DNA from: an uncultured Clostridia bacterium
GTDB lineage: Bacteria; Bacillota; Clostridia; Saccharofermentanales; DTU023
Assembly: GCA_947254895.1 (NCBI GenBank)
Contig: CAMYEY010000061.1
Location: 1-8,001, forward strand
Reading direction: 5' to 3'
DNA length: 8,001 nucleotides
Shown here piece by piece: positions 1-6,274 of this stretch. The notes below the pieces were generated by a model, which was given only the letters and a program-made list of their open reading frames with translations, did no database searches and was not told where the DNA came from. Position 1 is the first letter of the stretch. Every line of letters begins with the position of its first letter. Both the position numbers and the translations under genes were made by a program.

Positions 1-236
1 GCCTTGTAGAGTGCCCGGAGCCTCAGTCTTTTTTCTCGTTCTGCAAGTTCCAGGCGTCTCTGCCTTTTTTCTTCTTCAAGTTGGCGACGTCTTTGAGGTA
101 ACTCGGGAAACTCATAAGGTAGGTCCGGCAAGGACTGGGCAAGCTCACCGCTGGTGGAAGCATGATAAACAGATGAAGCACGATAACCGTCGTCCGCTCT
201 CTTATAAGCTAAATTTCCAGCTTGTCTATATCTCAT
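1..236 (-). CDS. Partial CDS, FtsL-like division protein (N-terminal part)
   Basis: Open frame of 78 codons starting at ATG 236-234 and running off the left edge with no stop. AGGTGG lies 11 bases before the ATG, and an in-frame TAA lies 24 bases upstream. The visible protein starts MRYRQAGNLAYKR, has a Pro/Glu-rich stretch near residues 36-47, then a highly charged Arg/Glu/Lys helix from about residue 48 to 78 that could be a coiled coil. No membrane segment is visible, but in FtsL proteins the single transmembrane helix follows a charged cytoplasmic N-terminus of variable length. Its place directly after mraZ and rsmH is where ftsL normally sits in the dcw cluster, where FtsL works with FtsB/DivIC in the divisome. 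The coding call is fairly good. The FtsL identity rests on context and composition, not on a conserved motif, so no symbol is given. It could be an unrelated cytoplasmic protein. Confidence 0.6.
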   Translation of the reverse strand, partial: MRYRQAGNLAYKRADDGYRASSVYHASTSGELAQSLPDLPYEFPELPQRRRQLEEEKRQRRLELAEREKRLRLRALYK

Positions 237-328
237 GTTATCACCGTCCACCTGTCTTTATATCTAACATATGTCTCAAATGGCATTTTCAAGACATTTT
301 TCTTATATAGGTCCTTCACTTTAAAAGT

Positions 329-1282
329 TTAATTCATAACAAAAACCCTCAACCGAGCACTTCTGGATCTTGGATTAGCTGCTATCTCAGCTTGATCAGC
401 AACAATCCCCTTGCGGTTGACCACATGGCCCAGCGGCTTTTTTCCACAAACACAAACCGGAAAATCTTTAGGACAAGTACAGGGCTTTTCCCATTGTTGA
501 AAAGTTTGTTTGACCAACCGATCTTCCAAAGAATGGAAGCTAATAATCCCTATCCTTCCCTGAGGAGCCATCAGACCGGGTAAAGTTTCCAGAAGTTTTT
601 CTAATTCCGCCAATTCTTGGTTGATATAAATCCGAATAGCTTGAAAACTTCTTTTGGCCGGGTGCTGCTCTCTCTTGCTCTTGGCCGGAACAGCTGCCTT
701 TATCACATCAACGAGGTCAAAGGTCCGGCGGAGGGGTCTAACCTGACGAGTCTCGACAATTTTATCAGCGATCCTACCGGCAAATTTTTCTTCTCCATAA
801 AGTCTGAGAACCCGAACAATTTCTTCCCGACCAGCCGTATTGACAAAGTCTGCCGCGGTCAAGGGATTGGTCGGACTCATCCGCATATCCAAATCACCGT
901 CCTGTTGGAATGAAAACCCTCTCTCAGCCTGGTCTATCTGGGCTGACGATACACCGAGATCAGCGATGATGCCATCCACTTTCTCGATCTGGAGTTCCTC
1001 TAAAATCCGACTTACTTCAGAAAACTTTCCTTCAACCAGACGGTAATGAGCCTGGGTTTGATTTAAACTTTCAAGTTTCATTTGTGTAGCGGAAAGTGCT
1101 GCCGGGTCCCTGTCTATTGCGATCAAAAGACCTGCTGAAGAAAGTGCCTGAAGAATACCTGAGCTATGGCCACCACCGCCTGCTGTACAGTCGACGTAAA
1201 CGCCGTCCGGCTTAATCTCCAGATTGCTGATGAGTGCTTGGTAGAGCACCGGTATATGTTGAAAATTAGAGTCCTTGCACAT
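329..1282 (-). CDS. rsmH: 16S rRNA (cytosine1402-N4)-methyltransferase RsmH
   Basis: RsmH (MraW) uses SAM to methylate N4 of C1402 in the 16S rRNA decoding centre. Numbering here counts from the longest frame, a GTG at 1306. The protein shows the family opening FQHIPVL (residues 15-21), the SAM-binding loop DCTAGGGGHS (39-48), IDRD (64-67), the motif DGIIADLGVSS (111-121), ISFHSLEDR (255-263) and the C-terminal NPRSRSARLR (311-320). Four cysteines in CTCP (276-279) and CVCG (285-288) look like the metal-knuckle-like segment common in clostridial RsmH. I prefer ATG 1282 (317 aa) because it puts Met six residues before the conserved F-x-H-I-P-V-L. The GTG at 1306 adds eight residues and has no better ribosome site. 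Neither start has a clear Shine-Dalgarno sequence. With ATG 1282 the gene overlaps mraZ by 17 bases, so translational coupling is likely. Identity is secure; the start is less so. Confidence 0.95.
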   Translation of the reverse strand: MCKDSNFQHIPVLYQALISNLEIKPDGVYVDCTAGGGGHSSGILQALSSAGLLIAIDRDPAALSATQMKLESLNQTQAHYRLVEGKFSEVSRILEELQIEKVDGIIADLGVSSAQIDQAERGFSFQQDGDLDMRMSPTNPLTAADFVNTAGREEIVRVLRLYGEEKFAGRIADKIVETRQVRPLRRTFDLVDVIKAAVPAKSKREQHPAKRSFQAIRIYINQELAELEKLLETLPGLMAPQGRIGIISFHSLEDRLVKQTFQQWEKPCTCPKDFPVCVCGKKPLGHVVNRKGIVADQAEIAANPRSRSARLRVFVMN

Positions 1283-1700
1283 CAAATCTGGTGAGGTCCA
1301 GGTCACTCAAAGAACCAAGGTCTGCCATGGACTTCTCGTAAAATTCTTTTGAACAAATATCTAATTTATCATACATATCGATAAAGCAAATCTCATCTCC
1401 AGCCTTGACGCCAATCCACATAAGCAGGTTGTCCGAAAGGCTAATCCTCCCCTGGGAATCAAACGAACATTCTATCGCCTCGCCTATGATGGCTCTTTTA
1501 AGGCGACGAACGTCCGGATCTGTCCCTGACAGGGCTGAAATCTGCTGTCTTATGCTCTTAAACTGCTCAGGAGTATATGCCGATAAGTAGTTATCATCCA
1601 AACTTAAAGTCACATAAAGAACACCGTCGAGATTATCTCGTAATCTCGCTGGAACAATCACACGCCCTTTTTTATCAACTGTGTGTGTATATCGTGCCAT
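1266..1700 (-). CDS. mraZ: Transcriptional regulator MraZ
   Basis: MraZ is a ring-forming DNA-binding protein with two SpoVT/AbrB-like domains that controls the dcw operon it heads. Each repeat carries the family DxxxR signature: TVDKKGRVIVPARLRD, with D9 and R13, and SFDSQGRISLSDNL, with D81 and R85. The length of 144 residues is normal for the family. The ATG at 1700 puts HTVDKKGR close to the N-terminus; the family's usual F-x-G-E-Y opening is reduced to MARYTHTVD, so the protein is a few residues short at that end. No in-frame upstream start was seen to restore it. The ribosome site is weak. The gene lies at the head of mraZ-rsmH-ftsL, directly after a putative promoter and four 10-base-spaced AAAGTGG-like boxes, which fits autoregulation. 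Its stop lies inside the start region of rsmH. Confidence 0.95.
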   Translation of the reverse strand: MARYTHTVDKKGRVIVPARLRDNLDGVLYVTLSLDDNYLSAYTPEQFKSIRQQISALSGTDPDVRRLKRAIIGEAIECSFDSQGRISLSDNLLMWIGVKAGDEICFIDMYDKLDICSKEFYEKSMADLGSLSDLDLTRFDVQGL

Positions 1701-1725
1701 CGCTGTTCATTCTGCAGGTAATTTA

Positions 1726-1773
1726 CCACTTTCCGCCACTATAAGTGATAAACCCTCTACTTTCCTCCACTTG
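1726..1773 (-). promoter_or_regulatory. Candidate MraZ operator: two pairs of AAAGTGG-like boxes
   Basis: Reading the minus strand, four boxes occur: CAAGTGG (1773-1767), AAAGTAG (1763-1757), ATAGTGG (1742-1736) and AAAGTGG (1732-1726). Within each pair the boxes start exactly 10 bases apart, and the two pairs are offset by 31 bases, about three helical turns. MraZ proteins are known to bind short direct repeats of 10-base period in front of mraZ (TGGGN repeats in E. coli, AAAGTG-type boxes in Mollicutes). The boxes begin at the expected transcription start of the mraZ promoter and end 25 bases before the mraZ ATG, so binding would block promoter escape or early elongation. The repeats are seen directly; their use by MraZ is inferred. 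Confidence 0.7.
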
Positions 1774-1779
1774 TATTGC

Positions 1780-1808
1780 ATTTTAGACTATTTCCTCCCC
1801 CCATGCAA
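1780..1808 (-). promoter_or_regulatory. Putative sigma-A promoter of the mraZ operon
   Basis: On the minus strand a -35-like TTGCAT (1808-1803) is followed after 17 bases by a -10-like TAAAAT (1785-1780). The -10 matches consensus at five of six positions; the -35 is weak (TTG only). The spacing is optimal. The predicted start is near 1773, giving a leader of about 73 bases that contains all four candidate MraZ boxes. The location between the rodA terminator and mraZ supports it. Confidence 0.5.
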
Positions 1809-1810
1809 GC

Positions 1811-1840
1811 CAAAAAAAGAAAAGCCGGCTAAAATAACCG
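1811..1840 (-). terminator. Possible weak terminator between rodA and mraZ
   Basis: On the minus strand CGGTT (1840-1836) and AGCCG (1830-1826) can form a 5-pair stem with one G-T wobble and an ATTTT loop, followed by a T-rich run (1823-1811, interrupted by a C). It lies after the better terminator at 1949-1969 and upstream of the mraZ promoter, so it could act as a second stop for transcripts leaving rodA. The stem is short, so this is tentative. Confidence 0.3.
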
Positions 1841-1948
1841 TGCTTTTAAAGGACCAGGCGTCCGAAAACTGAAAGTAGATTTCCTTAAAGGCCTATAAAG
1901 GGCCGGATTCTATACCTTAGACTGAAAGCAAAAAATTCTTTGTACAAG

Positions 1949-1969
1949 AAAAAAGCCCTCTGAAAGGGC
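1949..1969 (-). terminator. Intrinsic terminator after rodA
   Basis: On the minus strand GCCCT-TTCAG-AGGGC (1969-1955) makes a 5-pair GC-rich stem, extendable by one wobble pair, directly followed by six Ts (1954-1949). It lies about 30 bases after the rodA stop codon and is the natural end of the rbfA-to-rodA transcript. It separates that unit from the mraZ promoter. Confidence 0.7.
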
Positions 1970-1998
1970 AAAAAAGCGATCTGCATTTCGAGTAAAAT

Positions 1999-3144
1999 TT
2001 AGAGTTCACTTGACTTAAAGAGCCGGTAGTTGATAGAAATATTGAGCATCAAGCCCAGCATAAAGTAGCTGACCACCATGGAGGAACCCCCGCTAGATAC
2101 ATAGGGAAGGGGTATACCAGTAATGGGTAAAACGCCGACGTTCATCCCGATATTTTCGACAAAGTGAAAGCCCTGAACAGCAATCAGGCCAACCATGAGG
2201 TAGGATCCTGCCAGACTATATTCAGCCATATGGTAAGCAATGTAGATAGCTCTGGCTATAAAGACGATAATTAAAATAATCAAGACAGTCGTCCCGATAA
2301 AACCCAGATATTCGGATATGGCCGAAAAGATAAAGTCCGACTCCTTGACGGGAACAGGAATGTCACCGACCCCCGACTTACCGGCAAAACCACCCGAAGA
2401 AACAGCCCTGAGAGCCTGTTCAATATGGTAGTCTGAATTGGCATCATGACCGGGGAAAAGGAAGGTCATGATCCGATTTTTTTGATAGGCATCCAGATAA
2501 AAATTCCAGGCCAGAGGAATACCGACGATGCCAGCCAGGATACCCGCTATGATATAAAACCAACTGATGCCACAAACAAAGATCATGGTCATTACCATAA
2601 GGCAGATGACAAAAAAAGTACCAAAGTCGGGTTCACGTGAAATTAAAAAGAGAGGAATACCACATATGATGAGGCCGGAAACGATCCCCCTCACCAAGCT
2701 GATCTTCTCCTGCTTTATCTGAGCCAAAATATCAGCCAAGACCAGAGCTATGCCCACCTTGGCCAACTCCGAGGGTTGGAAAGTTCCAAAGATAGGAAAG
2801 CGAATCCAGCTGTCCGCCCCGGTTAAGCTGGCCATAGAAAAACCATCTATATGGACGACTATAAGGAAGAAAATACCGGCAGCATAGGTCAGATAACCGA
2901 CCAACTTGAGGGCCGGCAGATCGATGAAAGAAAGGCCGATTGCCAAAAGGACCCCTATCATGACCGCCCCTAGTTGCTTAATAATGTTGCCCGGGTAGGA
3001 CCCCGCCCCATAGCCCAACTGGTAAACTTGATTTAAGACATAAAGGCCAATCAGGGTTATGAGGAGAACAGGAAGCAAAAGCCAGTAGTCAAGCAGGTGA
3101 AAGTAAGATTCAGATTTTGATCTAATGTCCTTTGGTCTATACAT
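1999..3144 (-). CDS. rodA: RodA/FtsW-family peptidoglycan glycosyltransferase (SEDS)
   Basis: SEDS proteins polymerise lipid II into glycan strands together with a class B PBP; RodA serves cell elongation and FtsW division. The protein is very hydrophobic, with about ten membrane helices. Numbered from the upstream GTG at 3159, it shows WIRFPIFGTFQPSELAKVG (118-136), REPDFGT (175-181), the extracellular ESDFIFSAISEYLGF (273-287) holding the likely catalytic Asp275, and the C-terminal NIGMNVGVLPITGIPLPYVS (336-355) with SGGSS (356-360). The NIGM and GIPLP forms and the short C-terminus favour RodA over FtsW or SpoVE, as does its place outside the dcw cluster. I prefer ATG 3144 (381 aa), which has GGGA six bases before it; the GTG at 3159 adds MAGSP and has no good ribosome site. 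It follows lgt by 16 bases and is the last gene before a terminator. RodA versus another SEDS paralogue is inferred. Confidence 0.88.
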   Translation of the reverse strand: MYRPKDIRSKSESYFHLLDYWLLLPVLLITLIGLYVLNQVYQLGYGAGSYPGNIIKQLGAVMIGVLLAIGLSFIDLPALKLVGYLTYAAGIFFLIVVHIDGFSMASLTGADSWIRFPIFGTFQPSELAKVGIALVLADILAQIKQEKISLVRGIVSGLIICGIPLFLISREPDFGTFFVICLMVMTMIFVCGISWFYIIAGILAGIVGIPLAWNFYLDAYQKNRIMTFLFPGHDANSDYHIEQALRAVSSGGFAGKSGVGDIPVPVKESDFIFSAISEYLGFIGTTVLIILIIVFIARAIYIAYHMAEYSLAGSYLMVGLIAVQGFHFVENIGMNVGVLPITGIPLPYVSSGGSSMVVSYFMLGLMLNISINYRLFKSSEL

Positions 3145-3160
3145 GGGACTTCCCGCCACA

Positions 3161-4198
3161 CTATTCTTTATCTTTTAAGCTGGCGCCTTCTGCCCCGGTC
3201 TCAGCTTTAAACTCTGGCTCAACAAGTTCCACTTGTTCTTCAGAGTCAGCCTGCTCCTCACTAGGACCTGCCTCAGACTCAAGTTCAGAAGCCGCCTGAT
3301 CTTCGCCAGCTTCAAGCTCTGTTTCAGCCGCTAGCAGGAGGTATTTTGCCTTATCTCCAAAAAACTCCTTGGCTGCTAAAAACTCTAAAACCAAGCCTAG
3401 CAAGATAAAGACTAGGGAAAGAGCCTGGGAGACCCGGATTCCACTATTGCCAACATAGAGGGAGTCTGTCCGCAGACCCTCCACCAGGAAACGGACCAGG
3501 CCATAGAGAATCAGGTAAAGGCCAACGACCTGACCATTTTTTTGGGATTTTTTTCTAAACTTGTGCAGGATTAAGAAAATAACAATATTAGCCAAACTTT
3601 CGTAGAGAAAGGTCGGGTGGACGGGTGACATAGGGGCGTATTGCTGGCCAAACTGGTTCAAATAGCTATATGTCTGTTCGCTAAACATACCCCAAGGAAG
3701 GTCAGTGTTGGTTCCAAAAGCTTCCTGATTCACAAAGTTACCCCAGCGGCCTATAGCTTGCCCTAAGGGAACATAGACTGCACAAAAGTCAACCAAGTAT
3801 AATAAATCAATCTTTTTTAGTTTAGAGGTGATGACAACCCCGAGCAGGCCACCGATCAACCCCCCGTAAAAAGCTAAACCACCGTAGCGGGTCTGGAAAA
3901 TTTTAAGGGGGTCAGAAGCAAATTCATCCCAAGAAAAAGCCACATAGTAGAGCCTAGCTCCTATCAGTCCAAGGATGATAATCCAGATAAACATATCGAC
4001 CATGTCATCTTTTTTCAAACCGTGCTTGGGGGCTTCTCGCATAATCAGCAAAAGACACACTAAAAAGGCCAGGGCGATGATGATGCCGTACCAATAAATA
4101 TTAAACTCACTACCGCCCAGTTCAAAGCTGAAAGCGACCCTGTTAATCGGGAGATCCCTGATACCTAGACCGGGAAAAGATACATGAAAGGCTTGCAT
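3161..4198 (-). CDS. lgt: Prolipoprotein diacylglyceryl transferase Lgt
   Basis: Lgt moves diacylglycerol from phosphatidylglycerol onto the lipobox cysteine of prolipoproteins in the membrane. The ATG at 4198 has AGGAGG five bases upstream. About seven membrane helices are visible. Conserved points are IYWYG (Y37, matching E. coli Y26), the signature GRWGNFVNQEAFG (150-162; R151, N154, E159, G162), HPTFLYES (194-201) and YGLVRFLVEGLR (232-243; R236, E240, R243 match the spacing of E. coli R239, E243, R246). In GGLAFYGGLIGG (106-117) a Tyr replaces the His103 of E. coli, as I recall for many Firmicutes Lgt proteins. The core ends near residue 280. Residues from about 290 to 345 are a Glu-rich, low-complexity acidic tail, making the protein longer than the usual 260-300 residues. 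The gene is followed by rodA and preceded by a spacer with two inverted repeats. Confidence 0.96.
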   Translation of the reverse strand: MQAFHVSFPGLGIRDLPINRVAFSFELGGSEFNIYWYGIIIALAFLVCLLLIMREAPKHGLKKDDMVDMFIWIIILGLIGARLYYVAFSWDEFASDPLKIFQTRYGGLAFYGGLIGGLLGVVITSKLKKIDLLYLVDFCAVYVPLGQAIGRWGNFVNQEAFGTNTDLPWGMFSEQTYSYLNQFGQQYAPMSPVHPTFLYESLANIVIFLILHKFRKKSQKNGQVVGLYLILYGLVRFLVEGLRTDSLYVGNSGIRVSQALSLVFILLGLVLEFLAAKEFFGDKAKYLLLAAETELEAGEDQAASELESEAGPSEEQADSEEQVELVEPEFKAETGAEGASLKDKE

Positions 4199-4213
4199 GA
4201 CTTCCTCCTAAAA

Positions 4214-4240
4214 TTGACCTGCCTCACTGGGGCCGGTCAA
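4214..4240 (-). promoter_or_regulatory. Hairpin in the leader just before the lgt ribosome site
   Basis: TTGACC and GGTCAA at the two ends pair perfectly (6 bp). After one mismatch, GCC and GGC add three pairs around a 7-base loop. On the minus strand the hairpin is followed by TTTT and then at once by AGGAGG, the lgt ribosome site. It could be a weak terminator after ribF, since the T run is only four bases, or a leader structure affecting lgt translation. The pairing is seen directly; the role is not known. Confidence 0.45.
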
Positions 4241-4256
4241 GCAACTTATTAATAAC

Positions 4257-4274
4257 AATTATGTTAGCATAATT
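4257..4274. repeat. Perfect AT-rich inverted repeat after the ribF stop
   Basis: A perfect 7-base inverted repeat, AATTATG and CATAATT around a 4-base centre, starts immediately after the ribF stop codon (stop at 4277-4275). On the minus strand it is followed one base later by a second palindrome, TTATTAATAA. It could be an operator for a repressor acting on lgt-rodA, or a weak hairpin. No clear promoter pair was found beside it. Confidence 0.35.
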
Positions 4275-5216
4275 CTACCGATATTGGCCTCTCTTATGAC
4301 AATCTTCAACAAATTTTAAATCGGATAAAATTCGCTCTGTCATAGCTTCAACAGACGGGAAGTGGATTTCCGGTCTAATAAAGTCGAGAAACTCAACACG
4401 GACAATTTCATCGTAGAGGTCCATAGACTTGTCATAAATATAGGTCTCCAACTTAACTGTCTGACTCTCGTCCACGGTGGGATTAGTCCCGATGGAGCTG
4501 ATAGCCGGATAGGCCTGCCCCCCTACTAATACCCTACTGGCATAGACCCCATATAAAAGTTGGACCAAACGGTCGTCATAGGCTAGGTTAATCGTAGGAA
4601 AACCCAAGGTGCGGCCAAGCTTTTTTCCTGTGACCACCCGTCCTTTAACTTGAAAGGGGTAACCCAAACAACGATTAGCCTCCCGGACCCTCCCCTTTTC
4701 CAGCAAAAGCCTAATCCTGGTAGAGGATACCTTTTCCCCGTCAACCATGACATCCGATACCCGGATAAAGTCGAGACCATCTCGCTTTGTCCACAAAGTC
4801 AGGAGGTCGGCATCTCCTTGCCCCTTATAACCAAAATGGGCATCATCACCGACTACCATAGCCCGCATAGAAAACTGCTCACAGAGGTAGTGGCGGTAAA
4901 AGTCTTTAGCAGAAATATGGCTAACCGCCTCAATCATGGGAGCGAGGACTGTTTCTGCCACTTCCAGGTCGGCCAATTTTTCCAGGCGGAGGTCAACCGT
5001 CTGAATCAGGCCGGAAAATTTAAAATTAGAGTCGAGTAGGCTGGCTGGATGGCTGTCAAAGGTAAAAACAGCAGGGCAAAGGTCGCATTTCCGGCTGACT
5101 TCCAGTAATTCTTGGATCAACTTTTGGTGTCCCAGGTGGACACCATCAAAAAAACCTAGGGCTATGGCCCTATCCCTTTTAGCAAGATGGAAAGGAAAAC
5201 TGTCGTATACCTTCAT
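4275..5216 (-). CDS. ribF: Bifunctional riboflavin kinase / FAD synthetase RibF
   Basis: RibF phosphorylates riboflavin to FMN and then adenylates FMN to FAD. The N-terminal nucleotidyltransferase domain has GFFDGVHLGHQ (21-31) with the HxGH-type motif, FTFDSHP (51-57), VVGDDAHFGYKGQGD (121-135) and KVSSTRIR (162-169). The C-terminal kinase domain has GRVVTGKKLGRTLGFPTINL (192-211) with the PTIN motif, IGTNPTVD (242-249) and KLETYIYD (255-262), with Glu257 as the likely catalytic residue. The length of 313 residues is typical. The ATG at 5216 has AGGAAGG six bases upstream. The VVGDDAHFGY stretch departs slightly from the usual G-x-D-F-x-F-G form but keeps the Asp and the FG. It follows truB by 40 bases, a common truB-ribF pairing in Firmicutes, and no promoter was seen in between. 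Confidence 0.96.
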   Translation of the reverse strand: MKVYDSFPFHLAKRDRAIALGFFDGVHLGHQKLIQELLEVSRKCDLCPAVFTFDSHPASLLDSNFKFSGLIQTVDLRLEKLADLEVAETVLAPMIEAVSHISAKDFYRHYLCEQFSMRAMVVGDDAHFGYKGQGDADLLTLWTKRDGLDFIRVSDVMVDGEKVSSTRIRLLLEKGRVREANRCLGYPFQVKGRVVTGKKLGRTLGFPTINLAYDDRLVQLLYGVYASRVLVGGQAYPAISSIGTNPTVDESQTVKLETYIYDKSMDLYDEIVRVEFLDFIRPEIHFPSVEAMTERILSDLKFVEDCHKRGQYR

Positions 5217-5256
5217 GTAAGTCCTTCCTAAGCTTAAAAGCCAAATCCTTAAAAGC

Positions 5257-6273
5257 TTATTCTTCTAGGCCCAAAACCTGGCGGTAGCTGACAGGCTCCT
5301 GCCCATTAGGGTCTGTATCGGCCATTGCTAACAAGTGGTTATTATATAACAACTTGGTAATTTGGCCAGTTTGTCCTTGAAGTTTAGTTCTTTTCAGATA
5401 AAGTTTTTGTCCCTTAAGTACCCGGTCCGCTTCCACTTGATTCAGGTCGTAAGAAGCAAAGTCTCCCAGGGCCCGGTCGATGGGATAGAGGCAAGTTTGG
5501 GCCAGGTATTGGCGCATATAGGCCTGGTCCCCACCATGGTCGTGGTAGATGGTAAAGAGCGTATCCAGGTCAACCAACTTGCCTGCTTGTTCCGTCTCCG
5601 AAAGGCTCAGGTGGCCACTAGCCAACCGTCTCAATTGCTTAGTATAGGCAAGGTAACCGGCCCGTCTCGCCAGGTCATCTACCCAGGTCCGGACATAAGT
5701 TCCTTTAGAACAGGTTAAAAGTCCATCCATTGCCCAGGCACCAGCTTCATCCTTGTAAGGGGCGGAAAGTTCAGCCTGATAAATCTCTACCGGACGGGCT
5801 TGGCGGTCAACAGTGATTCCTTTCCTGGCATAATGGTAAAGTCGCTGACCATCCTGTTTGACGGCCGAATACATAGGGGGAATTTGTTCGATTTTCCCAG
5901 TAAATTCCTGTTTAAGTAAGTCGCAAAATCTGGCTTCAAGAGACCCATCTTTAATCTCACCCTCCAGCCTCTCCCGGTCCTCAGGACTCAGACACTCCGT
6001 AACCTCACCCGTGCGATCCAGGCTGTCCCTGGCCTCACCCAAAACCAGACTAAGCCGGTAGGTCTTAGTCCCACTTTCCAGATATTGGGCCAGGCGGGTA
6101 AAACGACCGATTAAAATAGGAAGCAGTCCGGTTGCAAAGGGATCAAGGGTGCCGGAATGTCCAATTTTTTTAATACCGGTAAGCTTACGGAGGCGGGAAA
6201 TCACCCCAAAAGAAGTCAACCCTACGGGTTTATCCACCAGGATTAGCCCCCTGGATAGGTCCAATCTTGCCAT
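5257..6273 (-). CDS. truB: tRNA pseudouridine(55) synthase TruB
   Basis: TruB converts U55 in the T-loop of tRNAs to pseudouridine and also helps tRNA folding. Numbered from the preferred start, it opens with GLILVDKPVGLTSFGV (9-24), then KKIGHSGTLDPFATGLLP (35-52) with catalytic Asp44, TKTYRL (69-74), IPPMYSAVKQDGQRLY (131-146) and CSKGTYVRTWVDDLAR (188-203). A C-terminal PUA-like part ends with VSYRQVLGLEE. The ATG at 6273 (338 aa) begins one base after the nrnA stop and has GAGG nine bases upstream. A second in-frame ATG at 6288 adds MRLVN but lacks a ribosome site and lies inside nrnA. The near-zero spacing points to translation coupled with nrnA. Confidence 0.96.
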   Translation of the reverse strand: MARLDLSRGLILVDKPVGLTSFGVISRLRKLTGIKKIGHSGTLDPFATGLLPILIGRFTRLAQYLESGTKTYRLSLVLGEARDSLDRTGEVTECLSPEDRERLEGEIKDGSLEARFCDLLKQEFTGKIEQIPPMYSAVKQDGQRLYHYARKGITVDRQARPVEIYQAELSAPYKDEAGAWAMDGLLTCSKGTYVRTWVDDLARRAGYLAYTKQLRRLASGHLSLSETEQAGKLVDLDTLFTIYHDHGGDQAYMRQYLAQTCLYPIDRALGDFASYDLNQVEADRVLKGQKLYLKRTKLQGQTGQITKLLYNNHLLAMADTDPNGQEPVSYRQVLGLEE

Positions 6274-6274
6274 A

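Noticed and set aside
11..310. Plus-strand open frame of 99 codons over the left edge
   Set aside because: It is antisense to the FtsL-like frame, which has a ribosome site and fits the operon; the plus-strand protein shows no family motif.
237..328. Possible promoter before the FtsL-like gene (TTGAAA with AT-rich sequence downstream)
   Set aside because: No -10 element with good consensus lies at proper spacing; the nearest TATAAA is about 24 bases from TTGAAA.
1681..1872. Small plus-strand open frame across the mraZ upstream gap
   Set aside because: It covers the mraZ promoter and boxes, starts inside mraZ and has no recognisable protein features.
1890..1904. GGCC-TATAAAG-GGCC inverted repeat in the rodA-mraZ gap
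   Set aside because: Only four pairs and no T run on either side; too weak to call a terminator.
4650..5039. Plus-strand open frame of 129 codons antisense to ribF, and similar frames antisense to truB and nrnA
   Set aside because: These lie opposite strongly conserved genes and look like chance open frames; no ribosome site or motif supports them.
5233..5256. Direct repeat CTTAAAAGC twice, and AAGCTT twice, between truB and ribF
   Set aside because: Short, AT-rich and only two copies; the possible hairpin has a 6-pair stem with a long loop and no T run.
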